64,000 nt of DNA from Geodermatophilaceae bacterium URHA0031 (GTDB lineage: Bacteria; Actinomycetota; Actinomycetes; Mycobacteriales; Geodermatophilaceae): NCBI GenBank assembly GCA_000620205.1, contig JHVP01000006.1, positions 232,115 to 296,114 on the forward strand, in the 5' to 3' direction. The notes below the pieces were generated by a model that was given only the letters and a program-made list of their open reading frames with translations, ran no database searches and was not told the origin of the DNA. The translations under genes were made by a program, and so were the position numbers. Shown here in pieces: positions 33,568 to 40,989 of this stretch (its first letter is position 1; each line of letters starts with the position of its first letter).

Positions 33568-34233
33568 ATGACCAGCAGTGACCCGGACGTGATCCGCCGC
33601 CAGATCGAGGACACCCGCGCCAACCTCAGCTACGAGGTCGACGCGCTGAACGAGAAGGTCAACCCGACCCGCGTCGTCGACCGCCGCGTCGGCAAGGCCA
33701 AGAGCAGCGTCACCGGCCTGAAGGACAGGGTCTTCGGGGTCGCGCACCAGGGCGGCTCGCAGGTCGGCGGGAGGGCGCACGACGTCGCCGGCTCCGCCCA
33801 GGGTGCCGCCTCCTCCGCGGCCGGCACCGTGCAGGACGCCGCCCACTCCGCGGTGGGTGCCGTGCAGTCCGCTCCGGACACGATCCAGCGCCAGGCGCAG
33901 GGCAACCCGCTCGCCGCGGGCCTCATCGCCTTCGGCGTCGGCTGGCTGGTCTCCTCGCTGCTGCCCACCAGCGAGAAGGAGAAGCAGCTCGCCGCCCAGG
34001 CCGAGTCCGCGGTCAGGGACCACTCGCAGCCGCTCGTCGACCAGGCCAAGAACGTCGCCCAGGAGATCGGCGACAACCTGAAGCCGGCCGCCCAGGACGC
34101 CGTCCAGTCGGTCAAGGAGACCGCGCAGGACGGTGTGCAGACGGTCAAGGCCGAGGGCCAGTCCGCGGCCTCCGACGTCCAGGGCACCGCCCAGGACGCC
34201 AAGCAGACGGTCCAGGGGCACGCCACCTCCTGA
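33568..34233 (+). CDS. DUF3618 domain protein
   Basis: 221 residues. The N-terminal SSDPDVIRRQIEDTRANLSYEVDAL is the DUF3618 signature. A long helical Ala/Gln-rich middle precedes one transmembrane segment (about 113-132, LAAGLIAFGVGWLVSSLLP), and the tail (140-221) has LEA-like repeats such as VKETAQDGVQ and VKAEGQSAASDVQGTAQDAK. ATG 33568 follows CGGAACGGAGA. DUF3618 genes commonly sit beside holin-X genes in Actinobacteria, which supports a shared envelope-stress role. Confidence 0.9.
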   Translation: MTSSDPDVIRRQIEDTRANLSYEVDALNEKVNPTRVVDRRVGKAKSSVTGLKDRVFGVAHQGGSQVGGRAHDVAGSAQGAASSAAGTVQDAAHSAVGAVQSAPDTIQRQAQGNPLAAGLIAFGVGWLVSSLLPTSEKEKQLAAQAESAVRDHSQPLVDQAKNVAQEIGDNLKPAAQDAVQSVKETAQDGVQTVKAEGQSAASDVQGTAQDAKQTVQGHATS

Positions 34234-34241
34234 CCCGGCAC

Positions 34242-34287
34242 ACGCACGACGGCCCCCGGTGCACCTGCACCGGGGGCCGTCGTGCGT
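34242..34287 (+). terminator. Strong terminator of the stress operon
   Basis: Perfect inverted repeat with 22-bp arms, 34242-34263 and 34266-34287, and only two unpaired central bases. The arm begins ACGCACGACGGCCCCC. It starts 9 bp after the DUF3618 stop codon and is the strongest hairpin in the window. Confidence 0.92.
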
Positions 34288-34360
34288 TCTCAGTTCGGCG
34301 CGGCGGGCGACCGGCCCTCCGGCCCCTCTCAGGGCCGGGGCCCCGAGAGGGGGTCCTCCG

Positions 34361-35539
34361 TCAGACGAAGGCGCTGAGGCCGGTGATGGAGCGGCCGACG
34401 ATCAGGGTGTTCATCTGCCGGGTGCCCTCGTAGGAGTACAGCGCCTCGGCGTCGGCGAAGAAGCGGACCACGTCGTTCTCCAGCACGATGCCGTTGCCGC
34501 CGAACAGCTCCCGAGCCCAGGCGACCGTCTCCCGCCCGCGGGCGGTCACGTAGCTCTTGGCCAGCGACGCCTGGTCGTCGCGCAGCGCGTCGACCTCCTG
34601 CAGTTGGGAGATCCGCACCGTCATGCCGAGGCTGGCGGTGACGTTGCCCAGCATCCGGGCCAGCAGGTCCTGGATCAGCTGGAAGCTGCCGATCGGCTTG
34701 CCGAACTGCTTGCGCTCCTTGGCGTAGGCCAGGGCCACCTCGTAGGCACCGAGCTGGCAGCCGACGCCGCTCCAGGCGACCCCTCCGCGGGTCACCTTGA
34801 GCACCTTGTTGACGTCCTTGAAGGTGTTGCCGTCCTCGAGCTTGTTCCCGGCCGGGATCCGGCAGTCGGTGAACGTCAGGTCCGCGTTCTGCACCGTGCG
34901 GAGCGAGAACTTGTCCTCGATCTTCGTCGCGACGAAGCCGGGGGTGCCCTTCTCCACGACGAAGGTCTTGACCTGGTCGTCGTCCACGTCGCGGGCGAAG
35001 ACCACGACGACGTCGGCGAAGGTGCCGTTGCCGATCCAGCGCTTGGCGCCGTTGAGCACCCAGGAGTCGCCGTCCCGGCGGGCGGTGGTGCGCATGCCGC
35101 GGGCCACGTCCGAGCCGCCCTCGGGCTCGGTCAGCCCGAAGGCGCCGATGGTCTCCATCCGCATCATCGAGGGGATCCAGCGCTGGCGCTGCTCCTCCGA
35201 GCCCAGGATCATGATCGAGCCCATCGCCAGGCCGTTGTGCACGCCGATGAAGGTCGCCATCGACGGGTCGACCCGGGACAGCTCCAGGGCCTGGAATCCG
35301 GTGAACAACCGGGACGCCCGCGGGCGGCCGTCCCAGTCGTAGGAGCGGCCGACGATGTCCGCCTCGGCGAACCTCGGGATGAGGTCGTGCGGGAACTCGG
35401 CGGCCGCCCAGGCGTCGTTGACCCGGGGCTTGACCTCCGACTCCAGGAACTCCCGGAGGGCGACCAGTTCCTTCTGCTCGTCCTCGGGCAGCAGGGACTG
35501 GAAAGCGAAGAAGTCGGCGGGCAGGAGCAGATCGGTCAT
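34361..35539 (-). CDS. Acyl-CoA dehydrogenase (glutaryl-CoA dehydrogenase-like)
   Basis: A 392-residue FAD enzyme. Conserved features: GAFGLTEPEGGSD, NGAKRWIGNG, RTVQNADLTFTDCRIP, AYAKERKQFGKPIGSFQLIQ and the C-terminal ARELFGGNGIVLENDVVRFFADAEALYSYEGTRQMNTLIVGR. YSYEGT holds the catalytic Glu, and W-I-G-N-G plus the R-x-F-x-x-ALYSYEGT region resembles the glutaryl-CoA dehydrogenase branch. It could function in lysine/tryptophan or branched-chain degradation. No pathway neighbours confirm the substrate. Confidence 0.92.
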   Translation of the reverse strand: MTDLLLPADFFAFQSLLPEDEQKELVALREFLESEVKPRVNDAWAAAEFPHDLIPRFAEADIVGRSYDWDGRPRASRLFTGFQALELSRVDPSMATFIGVHNGLAMGSIMILGSEEQRQRWIPSMMRMETIGAFGLTEPEGGSDVARGMRTTARRDGDSWVLNGAKRWIGNGTFADVVVVFARDVDDDQVKTFVVEKGTPGFVATKIEDKFSLRTVQNADLTFTDCRIPAGNKLEDGNTFKDVNKVLKVTRGGVAWSGVGCQLGAYEVALAYAKERKQFGKPIGSFQLIQDLLARMLGNVTASLGMTVRISQLQEVDALRDDQASLAKSYVTARGRETVAWARELFGGNGIVLENDVVRFFADAEALYSYEGTRQMNTLIVGRSITGLSAFV

Positions 35540-35628
35540 GGCAGCGGTGCCTTCTCTCTCGTCGACGTCGACGTGCTGCCCTGATGCTCCGCCCCATCCG
35601 CCGGGTCAGCCACCGAGAGTGGTGCTGG

Positions 35629-36234
35629 TCACCCCCGCGCGCGGACGCGGTGGACGAGCCGTTCGGCCGGCCCGCTGAGGAACAGCAGGAACATCGCGAA
35701 GAAGTTGACCGGCCGGAACACCACGCCGAGCACCAGCGCGAGCGCCAGCAACCCGGTCACCACGCCGGACGGCGCGACGTCGACGTCCGCGGCCGAGACG
35801 CCGTGCCGGCGCAGCGGGGCGCGCCGGCGGAGGAGCAGCACGAGCGCCGTCGTCGCCGAGGAACTGGCCAGGATCGTGCCGATGTACAGGCCGACCGACA
35901 GCCGGTCGGTGCCGAACTCGGCGATGACCTGGGTGGCGAACGGCAGCAGCACGATGGTGAAGGTCCAGAACAGGTTCAGCCAGAGGAAGAGGACGTCGTA
36001 GCCGCCGACGGACTCGACGATCGCGTGGTGGGCCAGCCACAGCCGCGCGATGACCACGAAGCTCAGCGCGAAGGCGCCGAACTGCCCGAGGTTGTCGGAC
36101 AGCACGACGCCGAGGTCCGCACCGCGGTCCTCCGCCAGCACCTCGATCAGCGGCAGCACCAGCAAGGTGATCGCGATGGCGACCACGGCGTCGAGGAAGG
36201 TGACCAGGCGGTCGAGGCCGCGCTCGCTGTGCAC
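35629..36234 (-). CDS. TMEM175-family (DUF1211) potassium channel-like membrane protein
   Basis: A 201-residue protein with six hydrophobic segments. The N-terminal RLVTFLDAVVAIAITLLVLPL corresponds to the R-x3-FSD-x3-AI motif of TMEM175, whose Leu/Ile residues line the pore; here D is kept and FS is replaced by FL. WLAHHAIVESVGGYD and LLPFATQVIAEFG are also typical. Bacterial members form tetrameric K+-permeable channels. The start is GTG 36234. Confidence 0.85.
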   Translation of the reverse strand: MHSERGLDRLVTFLDAVVAIAITLLVLPLIEVLAEDRGADLGVVLSDNLGQFGAFALSFVVIARLWLAHHAIVESVGGYDVLFLWLNLFWTFTIVLLPFATQVIAEFGTDRLSVGLYIGTILASSSATTALVLLLRRRAPLRRHGVSAADVDVAPSGVVTGLLALALVLGVVFRPVNFFAMFLLFLSGPAERLVHRVRARG

Positions 36235-36392
36235 CCGCGCAGGCTAGGCGGTCACGCGCCGGTGCGGTCCGGCTGAGCGCGTACCGCCAGCAGCGCGACC
36301 GGCGGACGCGCACGCCGGGCAGCACCCTGCCGCTGGCACCTTCCCCGGCAGCGGCCGGTGGTACCAGGCGCCGTGGTCCCGGGCGGTGCGGC

Positions 36393-36910
36393 TCACCGAC
36401 GGAACTCGACGGCGATGGAGGGCCGCGGAGGGGTGTCACCGACGTGGCGCGCGGTGACCCTGAGCCCGTGCGGACCGGCGAGCGCGGCGACGCGCGCGAC
36501 GCGGTCCTCGACCTGCCCGGGCCGGAGCGGCTGGTCGACGAGCAGGAAGCGGCCACCGTCGGCGAGCACCCGCCGGACGACGCCGTACTCACCCGCCGGC
36601 GGGCGCCAGAACGCCCCGACGTGCACCGCGATCACCAGGTCGGCCCAACCCGCGTCCAGTCCCGCGTCCAGCAGCTCCGCCGTGCGCACGACCACGGTCC
36701 CCGGGCGACAGCGGCGGCGTTCCGCTGCGTCGCCGCGGTCGTCATGGTGGCGGAGCGGTCCAGCCCCAGGACCGAACCGGTGGTCAGCCGGTCGGCGAGC
36801 AGCGAGAGGAGCACGCCGTGCCCGCAACCGATCTCCAGCACGCGGTCACCCGGCCGCGGCGCGGCGAGCACCGCTGCCCAGGCCAGCCGGGTGGAGACCC
36901 CGGCGGCCAC
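36393..36910 (-). pseudogene. Class I methyltransferase, broken by a frameshift
   Basis: The N-terminal frame (36910 down to about 36705) reads DRVLEIGCGHGVLLSLLADRL (SAM motif) and TGSVLGLDRSATM. The rest continues in another frame as TVVVRTAELLDAGLDAGWADLVIAVHVGAFWRPP and VLADGGRFLLVDQPLRPGQ, ending at 36393. A loss of one base near 36703, in the C/G run around CCCCGGG, restores a single 172-codon methyltransferase. It is either a recent pseudogene or a sequencing error. The GTG start immediately follows the TAG of the upstream PEP-mutase-family gene. Confidence 0.8.
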
Positions 36911-37693
36911 CTAGTTGAGGGGGCGGGTGCCCTCGGGGAGCGTGCCCCCGGCGACCATCCCGGTGACCGCGTCCTGCAGCGCGGTCAGCGCCACCCGCTG
37001 GGTGAAGGGCCCGGTCGACACCCGGGCGACGCCGAGCTCCTGCAGCTCGCGGGCCGGCAGGGACGCGCCGGGGACGCTGATCAGGGTCAGCTTGCCGCGG
37101 CCCAGGCCCTCGACGACGGCGGCGATCTCCTCGCGGTCGACCAACCGCGGCACGAACACCACCGGTGCGCCGGCCTCGAGGAAGGCCTGCCCGCGACGGA
37201 CGGCCTCGGCGACCAGCTCGCCCCGGTCCGCGTCGGGAGCTGCCCGGACGAACGCGTCGGTGCGGGCGTTCAGCACGAAGTCGATCCCGGCGTCCCGCCC
37301 GGCGCGCACGACGGCCTCGACCGCGGCCACGGCGTCGTCCAGCGGCTTCATCTGGTCCTCCAGGTTGCCACCGACGACGCCCACCTCGATGGCCCGCCGG
37401 ACGGTCTCCCCCGCGTCGCCGTACCCGGCCTCCAGGTCCATGCTCACCGGGACGTCGACCGCCGCGACGATCCGGCCGACCATGTCCAGGTGCAGCTCGA
37501 GCGGGATGTTCTCGCCGTCCTCGTAGCCGAACGTCGCCGCGATCGAGTGGCTCGCCGTGGCCAGCGCCCGCACCCCCGGCGTGCCGGCGACGACGGTGGC
37601 GGAGATGACGTCCCAGACGTTGGTCAGGGTCAGGATCTCCGGCGCGGTGTGCAGGTCGAGGAGGGTCCGGGCGCGGGCAGCGAGGTCAGCCAT
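36911..37693 (-). CDS. Isocitrate lyase / PEP mutase family protein
   Basis: A 260-residue TIM-barrel enzyme. LTLTNVWDVISATVVAGTPGVRALATASHS, VSMDLEAGYGD (Mg-binding Asp and Glu), GNLEDQ and FVLNARTDAFVR are the conserved PEP mutase/ICL-superfamily segments. Members include 2-methylisocitrate lyase, oxaloacetate hydrolase and phosphonopyruvate enzymes; the K-K-C-G-H motif of true isocitrate lyases is absent, and the substrate is unknown. ATG 37693 is preferred over the TTG nine bases upstream. It directly precedes the frameshifted methyltransferase gene. Confidence 0.88.
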   Translation of the reverse strand: MADLAARARTLLDLHTAPEILTLTNVWDVISATVVAGTPGVRALATASHSIAATFGYEDGENIPLELHLDMVGRIVAAVDVPVSMDLEAGYGDAGETVRRAIEVGVVGGNLEDQMKPLDDAVAAVEAVVRAGRDAGIDFVLNARTDAFVRAAPDADRGELVAEAVRRGQAFLEAGAPVVFVPRLVDREEIAAVVEGLGRGKLTLISVPGASLPARELQELGVARVSTGPFTQRVALTALQDAVTGMVAGGTLPEGTRPLN

Positions 37694-37723
37694 GCCGGTC
37701 AACGTAGCGACCGGTCGACCGCG

Positions 37724-38089
37724 TCACTGGCCGTAGGACCGCCGGAGGTCGGACCAGAGGAGGTGGTTGACCCGGTACCGCAGGTGCCCGGTCGTGCTGT
37801 CGTCGGGCAGCTCACCGGTCGTGGTCAGCGTCCAGCGCAGCGCTGTCCCGCCGCCGGCCGGCCGCAGGTCGAGATCGAGGACGTCGTCCGGCCGCCGCGG
37901 CCACAGCGAGGACCAGACCACCACGCCCGGTTCCTCGGCCCTGAGCACCCGCGGCTCGACCTCGTCGTCGAGCAGTCGGAGCCACGGGCGGGCACCGGCC
38001 TGGCGCGGCTCGACCAGCGACCGCCAGACGACGTGCGGAGGTGCCGGCAACCGCCGCTCCCTGCGCCCGACCGTCGACCGCTCAGCCAC
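37724..38089 (-). CDS. SRPBCC (START/Bet v1-like) domain protein
   Basis: A 121-residue protein with the helix-grip pattern: LPAPPHVVWRSLVEPRQAG near the N-terminus, a strand-rich middle (VVVWSSLWPRRPDDVLDLDL, TALRWTLTTTGELP) and a C-terminal helix (LRYRVNHLLWSDLRRSYG). It resembles polyketide-cyclase/dehydrase-like small-molecule-binding proteins; ligand unknown. GTG 38089 overlaps the end of the upstream DUF6226 gene by 8 bp, so the two are probably co-translated. Confidence 0.75.
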   Translation of the reverse strand: MAERSTVGRRERRLPAPPHVVWRSLVEPRQAGARPWLRLLDDEVEPRVLRAEEPGVVVWSSLWPRRPDDVLDLDLRPAGGGTALRWTLTTTGELPDDSTTGHLRYRVNHLLWSDLRRSYGQ

Positions 38090-38597
38090 CGGGTCGCTCC
38101 GGCCACGGGGCCCAGGCCACCCGGCCCGGCGGCCCCAGCTCCCTCGCCCGGGCCCGGGTCAGCGACTCGCTGCCGCTCGAGGCCGGCCGGCGCACGCTGA
38201 GCACCCGGCCGCGCAGCTCCTCCTCCAGCCGGCCGGCGACCACGTCCGCGACGTACTCCCGCAGCTCGTCCTCGACGTCCTGCACCTCCTCGTCGCAGGC
38301 GTCGCACCCGCAGCTCGGGAACGTCTGCCCCGCCCAGCGGCCGGCGCGCAGCCGCACGCCGGACCGCGCCCGGACGACCACCAGGTCGGCGCCGCTCCCC
38401 GCGCGCGGGGAGAGGCGGACCGCCGCACGCTCCCAGGCCTCGGCGACCGGCTCGTCGGTGACCTCGACGTCGAACCGGCGGGCCAGGTCGGCCACCAGCT
38501 CGGCGGCCACGTCGTCCAGGGCGGCGTACCGCTGCGGGTCGGTGACCCGGCTGTAGGCCTCCGGAGGCGGTCCTCCGGCTCCCCACCGACCGCCCAT
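38082..38597 (-). CDS. DUF6226 family protein
   Basis: A 171-residue cytoplasmic protein. EAYSRVTDPQRYAALDDVAAELVADLARRFDVEV, then FPSCGCDACDEEVQDVEDELREYVADVVAG, follow the DUF6226 pattern as I recall it. The C-G-C-x2-C cluster could bind a metal. ATG 38597 begins the conserved region. It overlaps the SRPBCC gene downstream. Function unknown. Confidence 0.75.
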   Translation of the reverse strand: MGGRWGAGGPPPEAYSRVTDPQRYAALDDVAAELVADLARRFDVEVTDEPVAEAWERAAVRLSPRAGSGADLVVVRARSGVRLRAGRWAGQTFPSCGCDACDEEVQDVEDELREYVADVVAGRLEEELRGRVLSVRRPASSGSESLTRARARELGPPGRVAWAPWPERPGG

Positions 38598-38822
38598 GCC
38601 GGAACCGTAGAGCCGGGTGCCGGTGCCTGTCCCGCGGTTTCCGGTGGCCCCCGACCGCCCGCCCGGCCCAGCGCGGGGAGGGCGGCGACAATACGGCCGA
38701 ACGCCCGACCGTGCGCGGCGCCGTCCACAGCGGACGGCGCCGTCCCCAACCGCCCGCCGGGCGGGCCGGCGCCCTCCGGCGCGCGGCACCCTGACCTGGT
38801 GACCCCGAGGAGTGCTCCGACC

Positions 38823-40037
38823 GTGGACGACGTGCTGCGCCTGCTGCTGGCCGGCGCCCGACTGGCCGCCCAGCCCGGCGTGACCGGGCAGGAGCTCGAC
38901 CGGGTGGTCGACCGGTTGCTGCTCCGCGACCCGGCGGTCGACTCGCACGGCCACGCCCAGCAGGTGCTCCTCGAGCTGCTCCCGGGGCTCTGGGAGGGCG
39001 GCTGGCAACCGGCGGACCTCACCCACGTGGTCCGCCGGAAGGTCAGCGCCCGGGCGGGCCGGCTGATCGGGGCGGTGATCACCGGGGAGGCCGTCGTGGC
39101 CGACGTGGCCGGGCGGGCACCCCGCGCCTGGACGGCGCAGCTGGCCGAGCTGGACGGCCCGGCGCGGACGGTGGCCGACTGGTGGCGGGCCGAGCAGGTC
39201 GCCCCGGCGGCAGCCTGGCGGGACGTGCTGCGGGTCGTCGCGCTGCTGCGGGGTCTGCCGCGGCTGGAGCAGCTGGTGCCCCCACCCTCGGGCTGGTCGG
39301 CCGCGCAGCTGGCCGACAGCGGCTGGGAGGAGGCCGTGGACGCGCGGGCGCTCAGCCGGATCCGCGGGCTGCTGGCGAAGGCCGAGTCCACCGAGTTCGA
39401 GGCGGAGGCCGAGGCGCTGACCGCCAAGGCCCAGGAGCTGATGGCCCGGCACGCCATCGACACCGCGATGCTCGGTGAGCGCGCGGGTGCGCCGGCGACC
39501 GCGGGGCAGGTGCAGGCCCGCCGGTTGCACCTCGACGACCCGCACGCGGAGGCCAAGGCGGCGATCGTCCAGGCGGCCGGGTCGGCGAACGGCGTACGGG
39601 TGGTCCTCCTTCCGGCGTTCGGCATCGCCACCCTGGTCGGGATGCCCGGCGACCTCGACGTCGTGGACCTGCTGGTCACCTCGTTGCTGCTGCAGTCCGG
39701 TCGGTCACTGGCCGACGCGGCGCGGCTGGCCGGGGCGCGCGGCCGGTCGACGGCCTACCGGCGCGGCTTCCTCTACTCCTACGCCCAGCGGATCGAGGAA
39801 CGGCTGACCGCGGCGCGGGACTCCGCGCGGCGCGAGGCCACCGCCACCTACGGCAGCGATCTCGCCCCGGTGCTGGCCGGTCGGCAGGCGGCCGTGGACC
39901 GGGCGGTGGAGGAGCTGTTCCCCTCGGTGCGCCGCCGCAGCGGCCGCAGCGTGGACCCCGCCGGCTGGCACGCCGGTCGGCAGGCCGCCGACGCCGCCGA
40001 CCTCGGCAGTCCGCACGAACGGCTCGCCCGGGGCTAG
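38823..40037 (+). CDS. DUF2786 domain protein
   Basis: A 404-residue soluble protein. The DUF2786 motif is at about residues 176-215: LSRIRGLLAKAESTEFEAEAEALTAKAQELMARHAID. Flanking parts are helical and Ala/Arg-rich; the C-terminal half has GRSTAYRRGFLYSYAQRIEERL, which recurs in actinobacterial members. DUF2786 proteins are poorly understood; some sit in phage or plasmid contexts, though nothing mobile is seen here. GTG 38823 has GAGGAG at 38806-38811; an in-frame GTG at 38799 lacks a ribosome site. It converges on a short ORF at 40040. Confidence 0.85.
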   Translation: MDDVLRLLLAGARLAAQPGVTGQELDRVVDRLLLRDPAVDSHGHAQQVLLELLPGLWEGGWQPADLTHVVRRKVSARAGRLIGAVITGEAVVADVAGRAPRAWTAQLAELDGPARTVADWWRAEQVAPAAAWRDVLRVVALLRGLPRLEQLVPPPSGWSAAQLADSGWEEAVDARALSRIRGLLAKAESTEFEAEAEALTAKAQELMARHAIDTAMLGERAGAPATAGQVQARRLHLDDPHAEAKAAIVQAAGSANGVRVVLLPAFGIATLVGMPGDLDVVDLLVTSLLLQSGRSLADAARLAGARGRSTAYRRGFLYSYAQRIEERLTAARDSARREATATYGSDLAPVLAGRQAAVDRAVEELFPSVRRRSGRSVDPAGWHAGRQAADAADLGSPHERLARG

Positions 40038-40039
40038 AG

Positions 40040-40222
40040 CTAGAGCAGGACGTCGAAGCTGGACCCCAGGTCGCGGATGAGCATCCCGTGGGAGGTCAGG
40101 TCGGCGGCCGTGGTCAGCCAGCCGGCCACGAACAGCAACGCGTCGGCGGAGGTGTCGTCCAGCGACGCCGTCGCTGCTGCCGATCCCGCCTGAGCCACTG
40201 CACCGCACGCCAAGGTCAACAT
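40040..40222 (-). CDS. Small hypothetical protein with hydrophobic middle
   Basis: 60 residues starting MLTLACGAVAQAGSAAATAS, with a weakly hydrophobic stretch ALLFVAGWLTTAADL and a C-terminus GMLIRDLGSSFDVLL. AAAGGGG lies a few bases before ATG 40222. I recognise no family. Placement between convergent DUF2786 and same-strand tetR, and a reasonable ribosome site, give moderate support. Confidence 0.45.
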   Translation of the reverse strand: MLTLACGAVAQAGSAAATASLDDTSADALLFVAGWLTTAADLTSHGMLIRDLGSSFDVLL

Positions 40223-40315
40223 GACCGGCCCCTTTCGTCTCTGCAGGGGTCGGCACGTCCCGGGGGCCGCTGGAGGTCCACGCCGCCGCGGCGCCCCCGG
40301 GCTCACCCGTTCGGG

Positions 40316-40912
40316 TCAGCGGAGCCCGTCGAGGAGCATCTGCAGCAGCGCCTCGTACGTGGCGGCCGGGTCCGCGGTCTTGACGAGACCGGCCAGCTCG
40401 AGCGAGACGGCGCCGTGCACCGAGCTCCAGATCAGCTGGGCGGTGTCGACCGGGTCAGCGGGTCGCAGCGCCCCCCGGTCCACGGCGTAGCCGACCCGGT
40501 CGACGAGTGCCTGGAACGCGGCGCCGGCGCGGTCGACCAGCTCCTCGGTCGGGACCGCCGCCGCCCAGCCGGCACCGAACATCGCGCCGTAGTGCTGCGG
40601 GTGGTCCAGCGCGAACCTGCGGTAGTTGCGGCCGCAGGTGAGCAGCCGGTCGACCGGGTCGGCGTCCTCGGCTGCGGCCGTCGCCGCCCGCAGCCCCTCG
40701 AAGCCGCGGGCCAGCACCGCCGCGACCAGCCCGTCCTTGTTGCCGAACCGGTTGTAGACGCCCATCGGTGCCACCGCCGCCTCGGCCGCGACGGCCCGCA
40801 CGGTGAGGCCGCCGAGCCCGTCGCGCACCAGCACCCGCTCCGCGGCGTCGACCAGGGCCTGCTCGAGCGCGCGGCTCGGCGTCCGGCCGCCGCTGGCGCT
40901 GACATCTGTCAC
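40316..40912 (-). CDS. TetR-family repressor of the adjacent DHA2 pump
   Basis: A 198-residue regulator. The N-terminal HTH reads VDAAERVLVRDGLGGLTVRAVAAEAAVAPMGVYNRFGNKDGL. The C-terminal part (ALDHPQHYGAMFG, AQLIWSSVHGAVSLEL) is the TetR_C_33/WHG-like ligand domain. GTG 40912. It diverges from a DHA2 transporter over a 77-bp gap with two GTAGAAC/GTTCTAC operators, the classic arrangement of a drug-sensing repressor and its pump. Confidence 0.92.
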   Translation of the reverse strand: MTDVSASGGRTPSRALEQALVDAAERVLVRDGLGGLTVRAVAAEAAVAPMGVYNRFGNKDGLVAAVLARGFEGLRAATAAAEDADPVDRLLTCGRNYRRFALDHPQHYGAMFGAGWAAAVPTEELVDRAGAAFQALVDRVGYAVDRGALRPADPVDTAQLIWSSVHGAVSLELAGLVKTADPAATYEALLQMLLDGLR

Positions 40913-40937
40913 GACCCCATCCTGCCCGTTGACCTCC

Positions 40938-40975
40938 GTAGAACATCGTTCTACTTTACTGGAACAACGTTCTAC
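40938..40975. promoter_or_regulatory. Two TetR operators, centre-to-centre 21 bp
   Basis: Site 1: GTAGAAC (40938-40944), ATC, GTTCTAC (40948-40954), a perfect inverted repeat. Site 2: half-perfect CTGGAAC (40959-40965), AAC, GTTCTAC (40969-40975). Two helical turns between centres places the dimers on one DNA face. They fill the gap between the divergent tetR and DHA2 genes and overlap where the promoters must be. Confidence 0.85.
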
Positions 40976-40989
40976 ACCAGGAGGTCGTC

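Noticed and set aside
35584..36276. Plus-strand frame rich in Gln, Arg and Glu
   Set aside because: Shadow of the TMEM175-like gene, which has six clear membrane segments on the opposite strand.
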